Source: an uncultured Bacilli bacterium (GTDB lineage: Bacteria > Bacillota_I > Bacilli_A > RF39 > UBA660). Taken from it: DNA of 15,312 bases. The notes beneath the pieces are model-generated. The model was not told where the DNA came from, searched no databases, and saw only the letters and a program-made list of their open reading frames with translations. Every line of letters begins with the position of its first letter. Position 1 is the first letter of the stretch. Position numbers and translations under genes: made by a program. Shown here in pieces: positions 1 through 6,041 of this stretch. The DNA is taken from positions 1 to 15,312 of the forward strand of contig CALVPC010000013.1 in NCBI GenBank assembly GCA_944350405.1, in the 5' to 3' direction.

Positions 1-523
1 CATACCCTTGCATTAATGGATATAAAAATTCATGAATACCTATTGGAATATTATTTTTAAATCTATTCGCAAAATCATCCCTTTCAAGAATTCTTGCAAC
101 TGTATATTTACCTGCCAAATTTATTACGTCCTTAAACAACATTTTTTCCAACCACTCTGAATTGTAAACTATTCTTATTTTATTTGAATCTAATATTTTT
201 GAAACTTGTTTAAAATAAGTTTCTCCATTTTTTCTGGTCTCTTCAAAACTTAATGATGGTCTTGTTTTACTCCTTCCAGATGGATCTCCTATCATAGCTG
301 TAAAATCTCCGATTACAAAAACTATTTCATGCCCTAAGTCTTGTAAAATTTTTAATGCTCTAAGTGGGACAGTATGTCCTAAATGCAAATCGGGTCTTGA
401 GGGATCAGCTCCAAATTTAACAACCAATTTTTTTCCACTATTTAATTTTTCTATCAAGGTTTCCCTATTATGAACTTCTACAGTTCTTCTTAATATTAAA
501 TCAATTTGTTTTGTCTTATTCAC
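1..523 (-). CDS. tyrS: Tyrosyl-tRNA synthetase, N-terminal 174 codons (3' end outside window)
   Basis: Attaches tyrosine to tRNA-Tyr in the cytoplasm using ATP. The reading frame starts at GTG (523-521), 7 bases after an AGGAGG ribosome binding site (531-536), and stays open to the window edge. I translated it by hand. The N-terminal region has KFGADPSRPDLHLGHTVPL, in which HLGH is the class I HIGH signature of the nucleotide-binding Rossmann fold. It is followed by IGDFTAMIGDPSGRSKTRP, characteristic of bacterial TyrRS of the TyrS2/TyrZ branch. Farther on are LAGKYTVARILERDDF and a typical HEFLYPLMQGY stretch. The KMSKS loop and the C-terminal S4-like domain lie outside the window. The gene is preceded by a tyrosine-type T-box leader, which fits the assignment independently. 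TyrRS rather than TrpRS is indicated by the motif wording and the UAC specifier. Confidence 0.95.
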   Translation of the reverse strand, partial: MNKTKQIDLILRRTVEVHNRETLIEKLNSGKKLVVKFGADPSRPDLHLGHTVPLRALKILQDLGHEIVFVIGDFTAMIGDPSGRSKTRPSLSFEETRKNGETYFKQVSKILDSNKIRIVYNSEWLEKMLFKDVINLAGKYTVARILERDDFANRFKNNIPIGIHEFLYPLMQGY

Positions 524-540
524 AACTTTTCCTCCTTAAA

Positions 541-753
541 AATAAAATCGCGATAATTCTTAACCTTTAAGGACGAATTATCGCGGTACCACCTTAATTT
601 ATGATTTGACATCATACTCTCTAAAAGTTATAAAGTAACTATCTAACAAACTCATAATATGTAATTCAATTATATTACATGCTTAATTTCACCAAACTTA
701 AACTCTCTAAAAAATAAATAATATAATCTACTAATCATTAATCAACGTTTATT
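541..753 (-). ncRNA. T-box riboswitch leader of tyrS (specifier UAC)
   Basis: Transcribed toward lower coordinates ahead of tyrS. The conserved T-box AAGGTGGTACCGCG lies at 595-582. A terminator hairpin follows: CGCGATAATTC (arms 585-575 and 559-549, 11 bp), then an A/T-rich U tract. Its first arm overlaps the T-box, as expected for mutually exclusive antiterminator and terminator. Stem I can be drawn: AATAAAC (753-747) pairs with GTTTGTT (650-644); TGAT/TGAG elements resemble a K-turn; ATTATATTA pairs with TAATATAAT; and an AGAGAG plus TTTGGTGAAA apical part matches the AG-bulge/GNUG loop. The specifier loop holds TAC at 663-661, a tyrosine codon. By known T-box logic, uncharged tRNA-Tyr binding would favour read-through into tyrS. 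Confidence 0.92.
549..585 (-). terminator. Attenuator terminator of the tyrS T-box leader
   Basis: Perfect 11-bp inverted repeat (549-559 with 575-585) and a 15-base loop, followed on the minus strand by ATTTTATTTTT just before the tyrS ribosome binding site. It is the premature terminator used when tRNA-Tyr is charged. Confidence 0.85.
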
Positions 754-770
754 TCAAATATAACATAAAC

Positions 771-799
771 ATTATATCATATACTATGCCATTTTTAAA
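771..799 (-). promoter_or_regulatory. tyrS promoter
   Basis: Minus strand TATAAT (776-771) sits in an extended -10 context TATGATATAAT. A weak -35 TTTAAA (799-794) lies at a 17-base spacing. Transcription would begin a few bases before the first strand of T-box stem I (about 753), which supports the placement. Confidence 0.7.
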
Positions 800-881
800 G
801 TTTTTTTACGTAAATACATGTTTTATACATATTAATAGTATTTAATACATTATATAACTATTATCTATCTAATTTGTTAAT

Positions 882-911
882 AAAAAAAGCAATTCATTTA
901 ATGCGAATTAC
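882..911 (-). terminator. Rho-independent terminator downstream of the Nudix/GNAT operon
   Basis: On the minus strand GTAATTC (911-905) pairs with GAATTGC (895-889): seven pairs including one G-U, with a 9-base loop, followed by seven T residues (888-882). It is oriented to end transcripts from the minus-strand operon and the remnant at 1194-1430, before the tyrS promoter. The stem is short and AT-rich, so efficiency is uncertain. Confidence 0.65.
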
Positions 912-1193
912 CTTTAATAATTACTTGTAATACCATATTAACATAAAATATATGTCTATAATTGTCTAACTTTTAATTTTGGGTTTTTTAATATTTATTT
1001 TTTATTGATATAATGTATTATATATAAAATTTTAATTAATAACTGTTCTTTTTTTAATCTATTATCTTTTAAAATTTCTAAAACATCTTCAATTTTTAAT
1101 ATATTTAAAGTTACTAAATCATTATCATAATCTTAAAAGCATGACTTATCACTATATAAATAATCAAGAACTACGTATCTAATTATAAATATT
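912..1193. other. AT-rich stretch with no intact gene; possible decayed coding sequence
   Basis: No complete gene was found. On the minus strand a frame without a conventional start runs from about 1132 to a TAG at 968-966. It reads like a helical protein (for example KIEDVLEILKDNRLKKEQLL), and the same frame continues upstream past a single TAA (1135-1133) with RYVVLDYLYSDKSCF. This could be the wreck of a gene, or chance openness in AT-rich DNA. I could not assign a family. Confidence 0.25.
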
Positions 1194-1430
1194 TTAATAA
1201 TATATGGTAACTGTATGATGAGGAAGACTCTTGTTTACTTTACCATTTTTATAAACTAACCATATAATATTATCTAATTCAACCGAACTTATTATTATAT
1301 CTTTTTCTCTGAGTTTTTTTTTAATTAATTCAATTACATATAACATACTAGCTCTTATTTCTATTTCCATTTCACTATCATGCAAAATATTTCTTTCATT
1401 TTTAATAATTCTATTACTTATTTTAGCATT
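1194..1430 (-). pseudogene. C-terminal remnant of queuosine-salvage N-glycosylase (QNG1/DUF2419 family)
   Basis: About 78 codons follow the TAA of the upstream Nudix gene in the same frame and end with TAA at 1196-1194. The translation carries the C-terminal signature of the DUF2419 family, which releases queuine from queuosine 5'-phosphate: EMEIEIRA, then LYVIELIK, then SSVELDNIIWL, and a terminal PHHTVTIYY. This matches the EVEIR...LWCVELI...LD..LW...PFHRIRCIYY pattern I recall for the human homologue. Family members are roughly 300 residues, so more than three quarters of the protein is missing. The only in-frame start in range is a TTG at 1385 with no ribosome binding site. I infer a non-functional fragment left by a deletion or gene replacement. 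The family call rests on recalled motifs, not on a search. Confidence 0.6.
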
Positions 1431-1877
1431 TTAATTTTTTAAAGTATATCCTAATTTTTCTAATTCTAATATAGCAATAGTGGATAATTCTTTTTTAGAC
1501 AATTTATTAATATCAAAAAATTCTGCTCCAAGTGAATCATCATTTATTTCATCTATTTTTACTTCTTTTTTTACTTCATTATTATAATTTAATATCGTAA
1601 AGAATATTCCAATATGATGAGTTTGTACTAAGTCATCCTTAAACTTCCATTTTACAGTAACAGAATCGGAATCAAATAATTTGTAGTTAGTTATTTCTAT
1701 ACCAGTTTCTTCTAGTAACTCTCTTTTTAAAGCATCTTTTGGCCTTTCACCAAATTCTATTCTGCCTCCAGGTAAATCTAATTTTCCATCATAAGGACCA
1801 CCTTGTTTTTTTATTAATAAAATTTTGTTGTTTTTTATTACTATTCCATAAGCTCCTAAATGTGTCATTTCTTTCAT
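1431..1877 (-). CDS. Nudix hydrolase (MutT-like), last intact gene of the minus-strand array
   Basis: Predicted 148-residue cytoplasmic hydrolase of a nucleoside diphosphate linked to another moiety. The Nudix box is complete at residues 38-60 (G38, E44, R52-E53, E56-E57, G59), which supplies the Mg2+-binding glutamates. It is preceded by the usual beta-strand segment IVIKNNKILLIKK and the LPGG turn. The start is ATG 1877, 7 bases after GGAGAA (1890-1885). It lies 31 bases downstream of another Nudix gene and belongs to the same operon. Its TAA stop is followed in the same frame by the queuosine-salvage remnant. The substrate cannot be assigned from sequence; candidates include oxidised nucleotides, ADP-ribose or nucleotide sugars. 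Confidence 0.88.
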   Translation of the reverse strand: MKEMTHLGAYGIVIKNNKILLIKKQGGPYDGKLDLPGGRIEFGERPKDALKRELLEETGIEITNYKLFDSDSVTVKWKFKDDLVQTHHIGIFFTILNYNNEVKKEVKIDEINDDSLGAEFFDINKLSKKELSTIAILELEKLGYTLKN

Positions 1878-1908
1878 ATTTTAATTCTCCAATCATTTTT
1901 TTGTTATA

Positions 1909-2400
1909 TTATTTTTCTATGTAGGTATTAAATATAATTTCTTTATTATTTATTTCTTTTAAATTTTGTTTTAAAAAATCAGGTTTAATTGGGGCATCAT
2001 AAAGTAAATCTATATCAAACCATTTAAATAATAAATTTTCAGTTTTTTCTATTCCTTTAAATTCTTTATTTTCTAAAAGATTATTATTATTATTATTTGT
2101 TTCTACTATATAAGCAAATATATATTGATGATATTTATTCTTATTAAAGGTAAAAAAATATTCTGAAATACTATGCACTCTTTTGATGCATGAATTTTCA
2201 ATTCCTAATTCTTCATTTAATTCTCTTTTTATAGCTTCTTCTCCGGTTTCATCAATTCTAATTTTTCCTCCAGGTAATGCCCAAAACTTATCTTGTTTTC
2301 TTTTTTGAAACAATATTTTATTATTTTTAATAATTATTGCAACTGCTCGGCAATTTAAAATATAGTCATATATTTTTACATTAATATCTTTTTCTTTCAT
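1909..2400 (-). CDS. Nudix hydrolase with a hexa-asparagine insert
   Basis: Predicted 163-residue Nudix hydrolase. The Nudix box spans residues 45-67 (G45, E51, R59-E60, E63-E64, G66), preceded by AVAIIIKNNKILFQKRK and FWALPGGK. The WALPGG wording is common among MutT-like members that act on small nucleotides. A run of six AAT codons (2097-2080) encodes six asparagines in the variable loop after the box, probably surface exposed and neutral. The ATG start at 2400 follows a strong AGGAGGT. The gene lies 27 bases after the GNAT gene at 2428-2937 and 31 bases before the next Nudix gene, indicating one operon. The C-terminal half (FKWFDIDLLYDAP) is typical of the fold. Substrate unknown. Confidence 0.88.
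   Translation of the reverse strand: MKEKDINVKIYDYILNCRAVAIIIKNNKILFQKRKQDKFWALPGGKIRIDETGEEAIKRELNEELGIENSCIKRVHSISEYFFTFNKNKYHQYIFAYIVETNNNNNNLLENKEFKGIEKTENLLFKWFDIDLLYDAPIKPDFLKQNLKEINNKEIIFNTYIEK
2080..2097. repeat. (ATT)6 trinucleotide microsatellite inside a Nudix gene
   Basis: Six perfect ATT units on the plus strand, read as six AAT (Asn) codons in the minus-strand Nudix gene. Copy-number change would alter the Asn run without a frameshift. Confidence 0.85.
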
Positions 2401-2427
2401 ATTACCTCCTTGTATTTTATTTAAGAA

Positions 2428-2937
2428 TCAGCTATTTAGTATTTTTTCATAGCCTTTAAATATTTTGTTTTCTAATTGCCAATTTCCATTTTTAATTTGC
2501 TTGAAACCAAACTTTTCATATAATTTTATAGCCCAAATATTATCTTCATAAACTGTTAATCTAATAATTTCATATCCCATATTCGTGGCTTCTTTTTCAA
2601 TATATTTAAGGGCTTCTTTTGCATAACCATTTCCTTGATGATTAGGATTTATTACTAATCTGTTTAGATAAATAAATCTTTTATTTTTAGTCCAATCAAT
2701 ATTATGGTAATCTGGGTCATCAAAATCACTTAATACAAAACTACCAATTATAGTGTTTTTTAATTCTATAACATACATATCTTTACTATTAATATCATGT
2801 CCAACTTCGCAAAATGGATAAACATCACCCCAAAGCATATCTATTTTTTTGACTTCTTTTAAATCTTTTATTACTGATTTATAAAGTTCATTAATTTTTG
2901 GTATATCTTTTTTAACTCCTAATTTTATATTTATCAT
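2428..2937 (-). CDS. GNAT-family N-acetyltransferase
   Basis: A 169-residue protein with the GCN5-related acetyltransferase fold, predicted to transfer an acetyl group from acetyl-CoA to an amine. The acetyl-CoA pyrophosphate-binding motif A is clear: LVINPNHQGNGYAKEAL, with Q101, G104 and A106 fitting Q/R-x-x-G-x-G/A. Motif B follows as LTVYEDNIWAIKLYEKFGF, including the LYEKxGF element common in small-molecule acetyltransferases. The ATG start at 2937 has a modest AAGGAAG site upstream, and a 61-base gap separates it from the Nudix gene at 2999-3484. Membership in an operon of Nudix hydrolases suggests metabolite or drug modification, but the acceptor is unknown. Confidence 0.88.
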   Translation of the reverse strand: MINIKLGVKKDIPKINELYKSVIKDLKEVKKIDMLWGDVYPFCEVGHDINSKDMYVIELKNTIIGSFVLSDFDDPDYHNIDWTKNKRFIYLNRLVINPNHQGNGYAKEALKYIEKEATNMGYEIIRLTVYEDNIWAIKLYEKFGFKQIKNGNWQLENKIFKGYEKILNS

Positions 2938-2998
2938 ATTTCATTACTTCCTTTTTAGATATTTTTTGCCAATACTTTAAATGTATTTTGTTATTTTT

Positions 2999-3484
2999 TT
3001 AATTTTTTATAATATAATTTTCAAATAAATAACCATGGGATTTTAAAAATTTGTTTTCTTTAACAAGACTTAATATTTCTTCTTCTGTTAACCATAAAAC
3101 AGATTCAACTTCCTCTTCTTGAAGTTTTAATTTTTCAATATAAATATCTTTTTCTAATAAGTATAAATTAATTAAACAAGGTCCTGTTGGATGTTTTACT
3201 AAAGAGATAAATTCTAATTCATTAGTATTTATATTAAGTCCTAACTCTTCTTTTATTTCTCTAATAATGGTAGTAAGACCATTTTCTTCATGAGTTACAT
3301 GTCCTCCAGTTGAACTGTATTTTGCTCCTTTTTCTTTACTTGTTTTTTGAATTAAATACTTGTTATCGGAATTTTTGATAAATGCTATACTTAGCATAAT
3401 ATTTCCTTTGTCAAATTTTTGACCTCTTTCAACTGTTTTATTTAATTTCTTACCCTTATCATCATATAAATCTAATAATTCCAT
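2999..3484 (-). CDS. Nudix hydrolase with isopentenyl-diphosphate-isomerase-like N-terminus
   Basis: A 161-residue Nudix protein with a complete box at residues 61-83 (G61, E67, R75-E76, E79-E80, G82). The N-terminus ELLDLYDDKGKKLNKTVERG resembles the opening segment of Nudix proteins often annotated as IDI-like (DLYD.xG...KT..RG). However, the C-x-H-P motif of true type I isopentenyl diphosphate isomerase is not visible, so I call a hydrolase. ATG 3484 follows GGAGGA, 21 bases after the GNAT gene at 3506-3976. It shares its N-terminal layout with the Nudix protein at 4133-4624 on the opposite strand, so the two look like diverged paralogues. Substrate unknown. Confidence 0.86.
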   Translation of the reverse strand: MELLDLYDDKGKKLNKTVERGQKFDKGNIMLSIAFIKNSDNKYLIQKTSKEKGAKYSSTGGHVTHEENGLTTIIREIKEELGLNINTNELEFISLVKHPTGPCLINLYLLEKDIYIEKLKLQEEEVESVLWLTEEEILSLVKENKFLKSHGYLFENYIIKN

Positions 3485-3505
3485 AATAGTCCTCCATTTA
3501 TATGT

Positions 3506-3976
3506 TTATTTTTTATTATTAAAATAAAATTCCGCTCTATTATATTTACCAGTATGAATTAATTTATAATTATTATCGGTATAGTCACTAATTGTTTTCT
3601 TCCAAAATGATTCTGCTTTGGGTGAAGATGGCACTACTTTTATTTGCCATTTACCTTTATACATATCAAAAATTTTATTAACGGCTTGTTTTCCTATATT
3701 TTGATTTTTGTAGTTATTAAGGATAAAAATTTCGCTTATTTCATATTTATCTTCAGTAAATTTATCAATTAAAATAAAACCTATTAGTTCACTATTCATT
3801 TTTATAAAATAAGCATAGTTATTATGAAAATATGACTCTAAATTGTACTTATATTGACATGTTTTTGAATCAAAATCAATAGGAAAGTATAAACTTAAAT
3901 CGTGTAAATATAATTGCATTAAATTATTAAGTAAATTTTTTTCATTTTTATTTACTTTGGTTAATGTTATATTCAT
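3506..3976 (-). CDS. GNAT-like acetyltransferase with atypical motif A, first gene of the array
   Basis: A 156-residue protein recognisable as GNAT-like from its segments: YFIKMNSELIGFILI (strands 2-3), YEISEIFILNNYKNQNIGKQAV (strand 4 and motif A), then KWQIKVVPSSPKAESFWKKTI (strand 5 and helix 4). Motif A has Q92 and G95 but Q97 where G or A is usual, so acetyl-CoA binding may be altered. ATG 3976 follows AGGAG, and a TGATATAAT promoter lies just upstream, so this gene leads the minus-strand operon. The FW pair in place of the usual FY before the last helix occurs in several uncharacterised GNATs of Bacillota. Acceptor unknown. Confidence 0.78.
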   Translation of the reverse strand: MNITLTKVNKNEKNLLNNLMQLYLHDLSLYFPIDFDSKTCQYKYNLESYFHNNYAYFIKMNSELIGFILIDKFTEDKYEISEIFILNNYKNQNIGKQAVNKIFDMYKGKWQIKVVPSSPKAESFWKKTISDYTDNNYKLIHTGKYNRAEFYFNNKK

Positions 3977-3996
3977 ATTTCTTACTCCTGTAAATA

Positions 3997-4005
3997 ATTA
4001 TATCA
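3997..4005 (-). promoter_or_regulatory. Extended -10 promoter of the minus-strand Nudix/GNAT operon
   Basis: Minus strand TGATATAAT (4005-3997), about 20 bases before the start codon of the GNAT gene at 3976. No good -35 hexamer at 16-18 bases; the extended TGn may compensate. Confidence 0.55.
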
Positions 4006-4065
4006 TTACTTGTCTAATAAATAAAATAGTATTTAGTTCTACCAATATTTATTTTTATATAAAAA

Positions 4066-4094
4066 TTAACATATTGTATTACATATGTTATAAT
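4066..4094 (+). promoter_or_regulatory. Promoter of the plus-strand Nudix / small membrane protein unit
   Basis: TTAACA (4066-4071), 17-base spacer, TATAAT (4089-4094) in the extended context TATGTTATAAT. It is divergent from the minus-strand promoter at 3997-4005. Confidence 0.75.
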
Positions 4095-4132
4095 TTTATA
4101 AATATAATTTATAGCTAAATAGGAGATTTATT

Positions 4133-4624
4133 ATGGAAAAGATTGATTTGTATAATTATAATAAACAGAAGCTTGATAAAACTTTTATAAGAGGTCAAGA
4201 TCAATTGTTGAAAGATGAATATTATTTACTTGAACAAGCTTGGATTATTAATAATAAAAATGAAGTTCTTTTAACTCAAAGAAATTTTAATAAATCATAT
4301 GGTGGTATGTGGGAAGGCATAACTGGACATGTAAAATCTGGTGAAACTAATTTAGAAGGAATTCAAAGAGAAATAAGTGAAGAAATTGGATTAAATATAG
4401 AAAAAGATGAACTTAATTTTTTAAAATCATTTATATATAAACAAGCAATAATAGAGGTTTGGATAATAAAAAAAGATGTGAATTTAAAAGATTTTATTTT
4501 AAAAAATGATGAAGTAATAAATGCAAAGTTTGTTTCAATTTTAGAATTTAAGACTATGTTAAATACTAATAAAATAATAAGTAATTTATCTTATTTCTTA
4601 GATATTTATGATAAAATTGTTTAA
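4133..4624 (+). CDS. Nudix hydrolase with IDI-like N-terminus, plus strand
   Basis: A 163-residue Nudix protein. The box is complete at residues 65-87 (G65, E71, R79-E80, E83-E84, G86). The opening KIDLYNYNKQKLDKTFIRGQ aligns by eye with the N-terminus of the Nudix protein at 2999-3484, and the segment WIINNKNEVLLTQRN...GMWEGITGHV is typical of IDI-like Nudix proteins. The cysteine and histidine pattern of a true IPP isomerase is missing. The ATG start follows AGGAGA (4121-4126) at 6 bases, and a strong promoter lies at 4066-4094. It is the first gene of a two-gene plus-strand unit in an otherwise minus-strand window. Substrate unknown. Confidence 0.88.
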   Translation: MEKIDLYNYNKQKLDKTFIRGQDQLLKDEYYLLEQAWIINNKNEVLLTQRNFNKSYGGMWEGITGHVKSGETNLEGIQREISEEIGLNIEKDELNFLKSFIYKQAIIEVWIIKKDVNLKDFILKNDEVINAKFVSILEFKTMLNTNKIISNLSYFLDIYDKIV

Positions 4625-4641
4625 GTCGGAGGTGTTTGAAA

Positions 4642-4893
4642 ATGGAAATAGAAAATAGAGTTACAGATATTGAAGAAAGAAATAAAAGAGTGGAACTTGA
4701 TAAATCTTGGGAAACCAGCTGGACAAGGAGAATATGTATTATGATTTTAACTTATATTACCGTGATAATATATTCTTACTTAATCAGAAATTTTGATTAT
4801 ATATTATTTAGCTCTTTAGTCCCTGTTATAGGATTTATTTTATCTACTCTTTCCTTAAAAGTTGTAAGAAAAAAATGGGAAAAATGGCAATAA
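4642..4893 (+). CDS. Small two-helix membrane protein, uncharacterised conserved family
   Basis: 83 residues. I choose ATG 4642, 8 bases after GGAGGT (4628-4633); an in-frame TTG at 4636 sits too close to that site. A charged N-terminal segment (VTDIEERNKRVELDKSWETS, residues about 7-26) ends in the basic WTRR. Two hydrophobic segments follow at about 31-48 and 53-72, with a short loop and a basic, tryptophan-rich tail. The wording resembles a widespread but uncharacterised family of small membrane proteins that I recall from many bacteria, including candidate-phyla genomes. It begins 17 bases after the Nudix gene, so the two are probably co-transcribed. Function unknown. Confidence 0.8.
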   Translation: MEIENRVTDIEERNKRVELDKSWETSWTRRICIMILTYITVIIYSYLIRNFDYILFSSLVPVIGFILSTLSLKVVRKKWEKWQ

Positions 4894-5054
4894 TTAGCAT
4901 TTATTAGATTTGTTAATATATGCTTAACTAACGAATAATTAATAAGTTTATGAACTAGTTTTAAATATTTATCAAAAATAAAATTTGAGTAATTTAATTT
5001 ATTAATAAATGTATTATTTTATAATATTATAGATATATAAATAGTTATTACTTT

Positions 5055-5633
5055 TCAATTATTATAAACTATTAATAGCCATTTACCTATAGCAGTATTC
5101 ATAAAACTATATAATTCTTCATAAGATATTTTTTTCTTACTTGCTGATATAGGGTCGCAAATATAAAGATTATTCTTTTCATATCCATATAATAAAACTG
5201 CATGAAACATATTTTTATGCATGCCTGCTATTATGATTAAGGTATCTTGGTCTAAATATTGTTTTAATAATTTCGAAGAAATATCTATTCCGTTTTCTAC
5301 TTCTAAGCCATACTTTTTTCCTTTATCTATATAGTCATTATATTCAGTTATTAACTTTTCAAAAATATATTCGGATATTAGATGTTTCTCATTATTAAAC
5401 ATTGTTTTTTCTGAATGTATTAATTTGGTTTTTAATCCGTTTTTACCTAAATGTAGTGCCAATGCAGAAAATGGTGTTCCTTCCATATATTGTGAGTGAT
5501 ACATATCATAAAGTGTAAATTCATCACTAATATTGGCTTTTTCAATTTTTTTATTATATTCTAGTATCATTAACATGCAAGCTATGGCACATGTCATTTT
5601 ATTTTGCTTATAAGGTTTGATATCTTTTATCAT
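5055..5633 (-). CDS. C39-like (papain-fold) cysteine peptidase, stand-alone
   Basis: A 192-residue protein with the catalytic layout of the C39 peptidase clan: Gln10 (oxyanion hole) five residues before Cys15 in KQNKMTCAIACMLMIL, His144 in MFHAVLLYGY, and Asp160 in YICDPI. This is the Q-C-H-D set used by bacteriocin-leader peptidases and by stand-alone C39-like proteins. There is no signal peptide, ABC transporter domain or transmembrane segment, so it is probably cytoplasmic. ATG 5633 follows GAGGTGA (5647-5641) at 7 bases; the stop is TGA. It is the third gene of an operon behind GNAT and ASCH genes. Its substrate is unknown, and no bacteriocin precursor or exporter was seen nearby. Confidence 0.75.
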   Translation of the reverse strand: MIKDIKPYKQNKMTCAIACMLMILEYNKKIEKANISDEFTLYDMYHSQYMEGTPFSALALHLGKNGLKTKLIHSEKTMFNNEKHLISEYIFEKLITEYNDYIDKGKKYGLEVENGIDISSKLLKQYLDQDTLIIIAGMHKNMFHAVLLYGYEKNNLYICDPISASKKKISYEELYSFMNTAIGKWLLIVYNN

Positions 5634-5664
5634 ACTCTAATCACCTCATATAAAATATGATTTA

Positions 5665-6036
5665 TTATAATTTTTTAATAACTTTAAAAATTTCTACTAC
5701 TACTTTGGTATTTTCATTAAAATTTTTATTTATTTGTTTGAATAATTCTTGATGCTCTTTTTGGTAATAGTTTAAACTTTTATCTCCTTCGCCTTCTAAA
5801 AAGGCAATTTCAGAGGTAATGTTTTTAAACTCTGTTATTAAAACATTTTTATTTTCTATAAGACAGGCATCTTTACCATCGCTATAGATAATAATACTTT
5901 TATCTCCTATTTTAGGGATGTCTTCTTTGTTATACTCACTATATAAAGATGTTGTCGCAGTTTTTTCTCCTTTTAAAACTAAATCTATTAATTCATCATT
6001 TTTTGTAGCAAATGACCATTTTTCTACTTTGTTCAT
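5665..6036 (-). CDS. ASCH-domain protein
   Basis: A 123-residue protein matching the ASCH (PUA-like beta-barrel, old DUF437) family. It has WSFATKNDELIDLVLKGEKTATTSLY, where the GxKTxTxS segment is the family signature, and the later FKNITSEIAFLEGEGDKSLNYYQKEH..., where the EGEGD..L..W/Y..H pattern is also characteristic. Some ASCH proteins are RNA-binding and some, such as YqfB, hydrolyse N4-acetylcytidine; the latter are shorter and differ. The gene starts at ATG 6036, five bases after the stop of the GNAT gene, and probably depends on translational coupling because the upstream site is weak. Exact activity unknown. Confidence 0.82.
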   Translation of the reverse strand: MNKVEKWSFATKNDELIDLVLKGEKTATTSLYSEYNKEDIPKIGDKSIIIYSDGKDACLIENKNVLITEFKNITSEIAFLEGEGDKSLNYYQKEHQELFKQINKNFNENTKVVVEIFKVIKKL

Positions 6037-6041
6037 ATATT

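Noticed and set aside
2999..3484. True isopentenyl diphosphate isomerase (idi).
   Set aside because: The N-terminus resembles IDI-like Nudix proteins, but the active-site cysteine and metal-binding histidine pattern of type I IDI is not visible.
4636..4641. TTG at 4636 as start of the two-helix membrane protein.
   Set aside because: It is only 2 bases from GGAGGT; ATG 4642 has proper spacing.
4894..5054. Terminator between the convergent units.
   Set aside because: Only weak A/T hairpins without a clear U tract; nothing supportable was seen in this stretch.
5055..5633. Bacteriocin or lantibiotic processing cluster around the C39-like peptidase.
   Set aside because: No precursor peptide with a double-glycine leader, no ABC transporter and no modification enzyme lie in the window.
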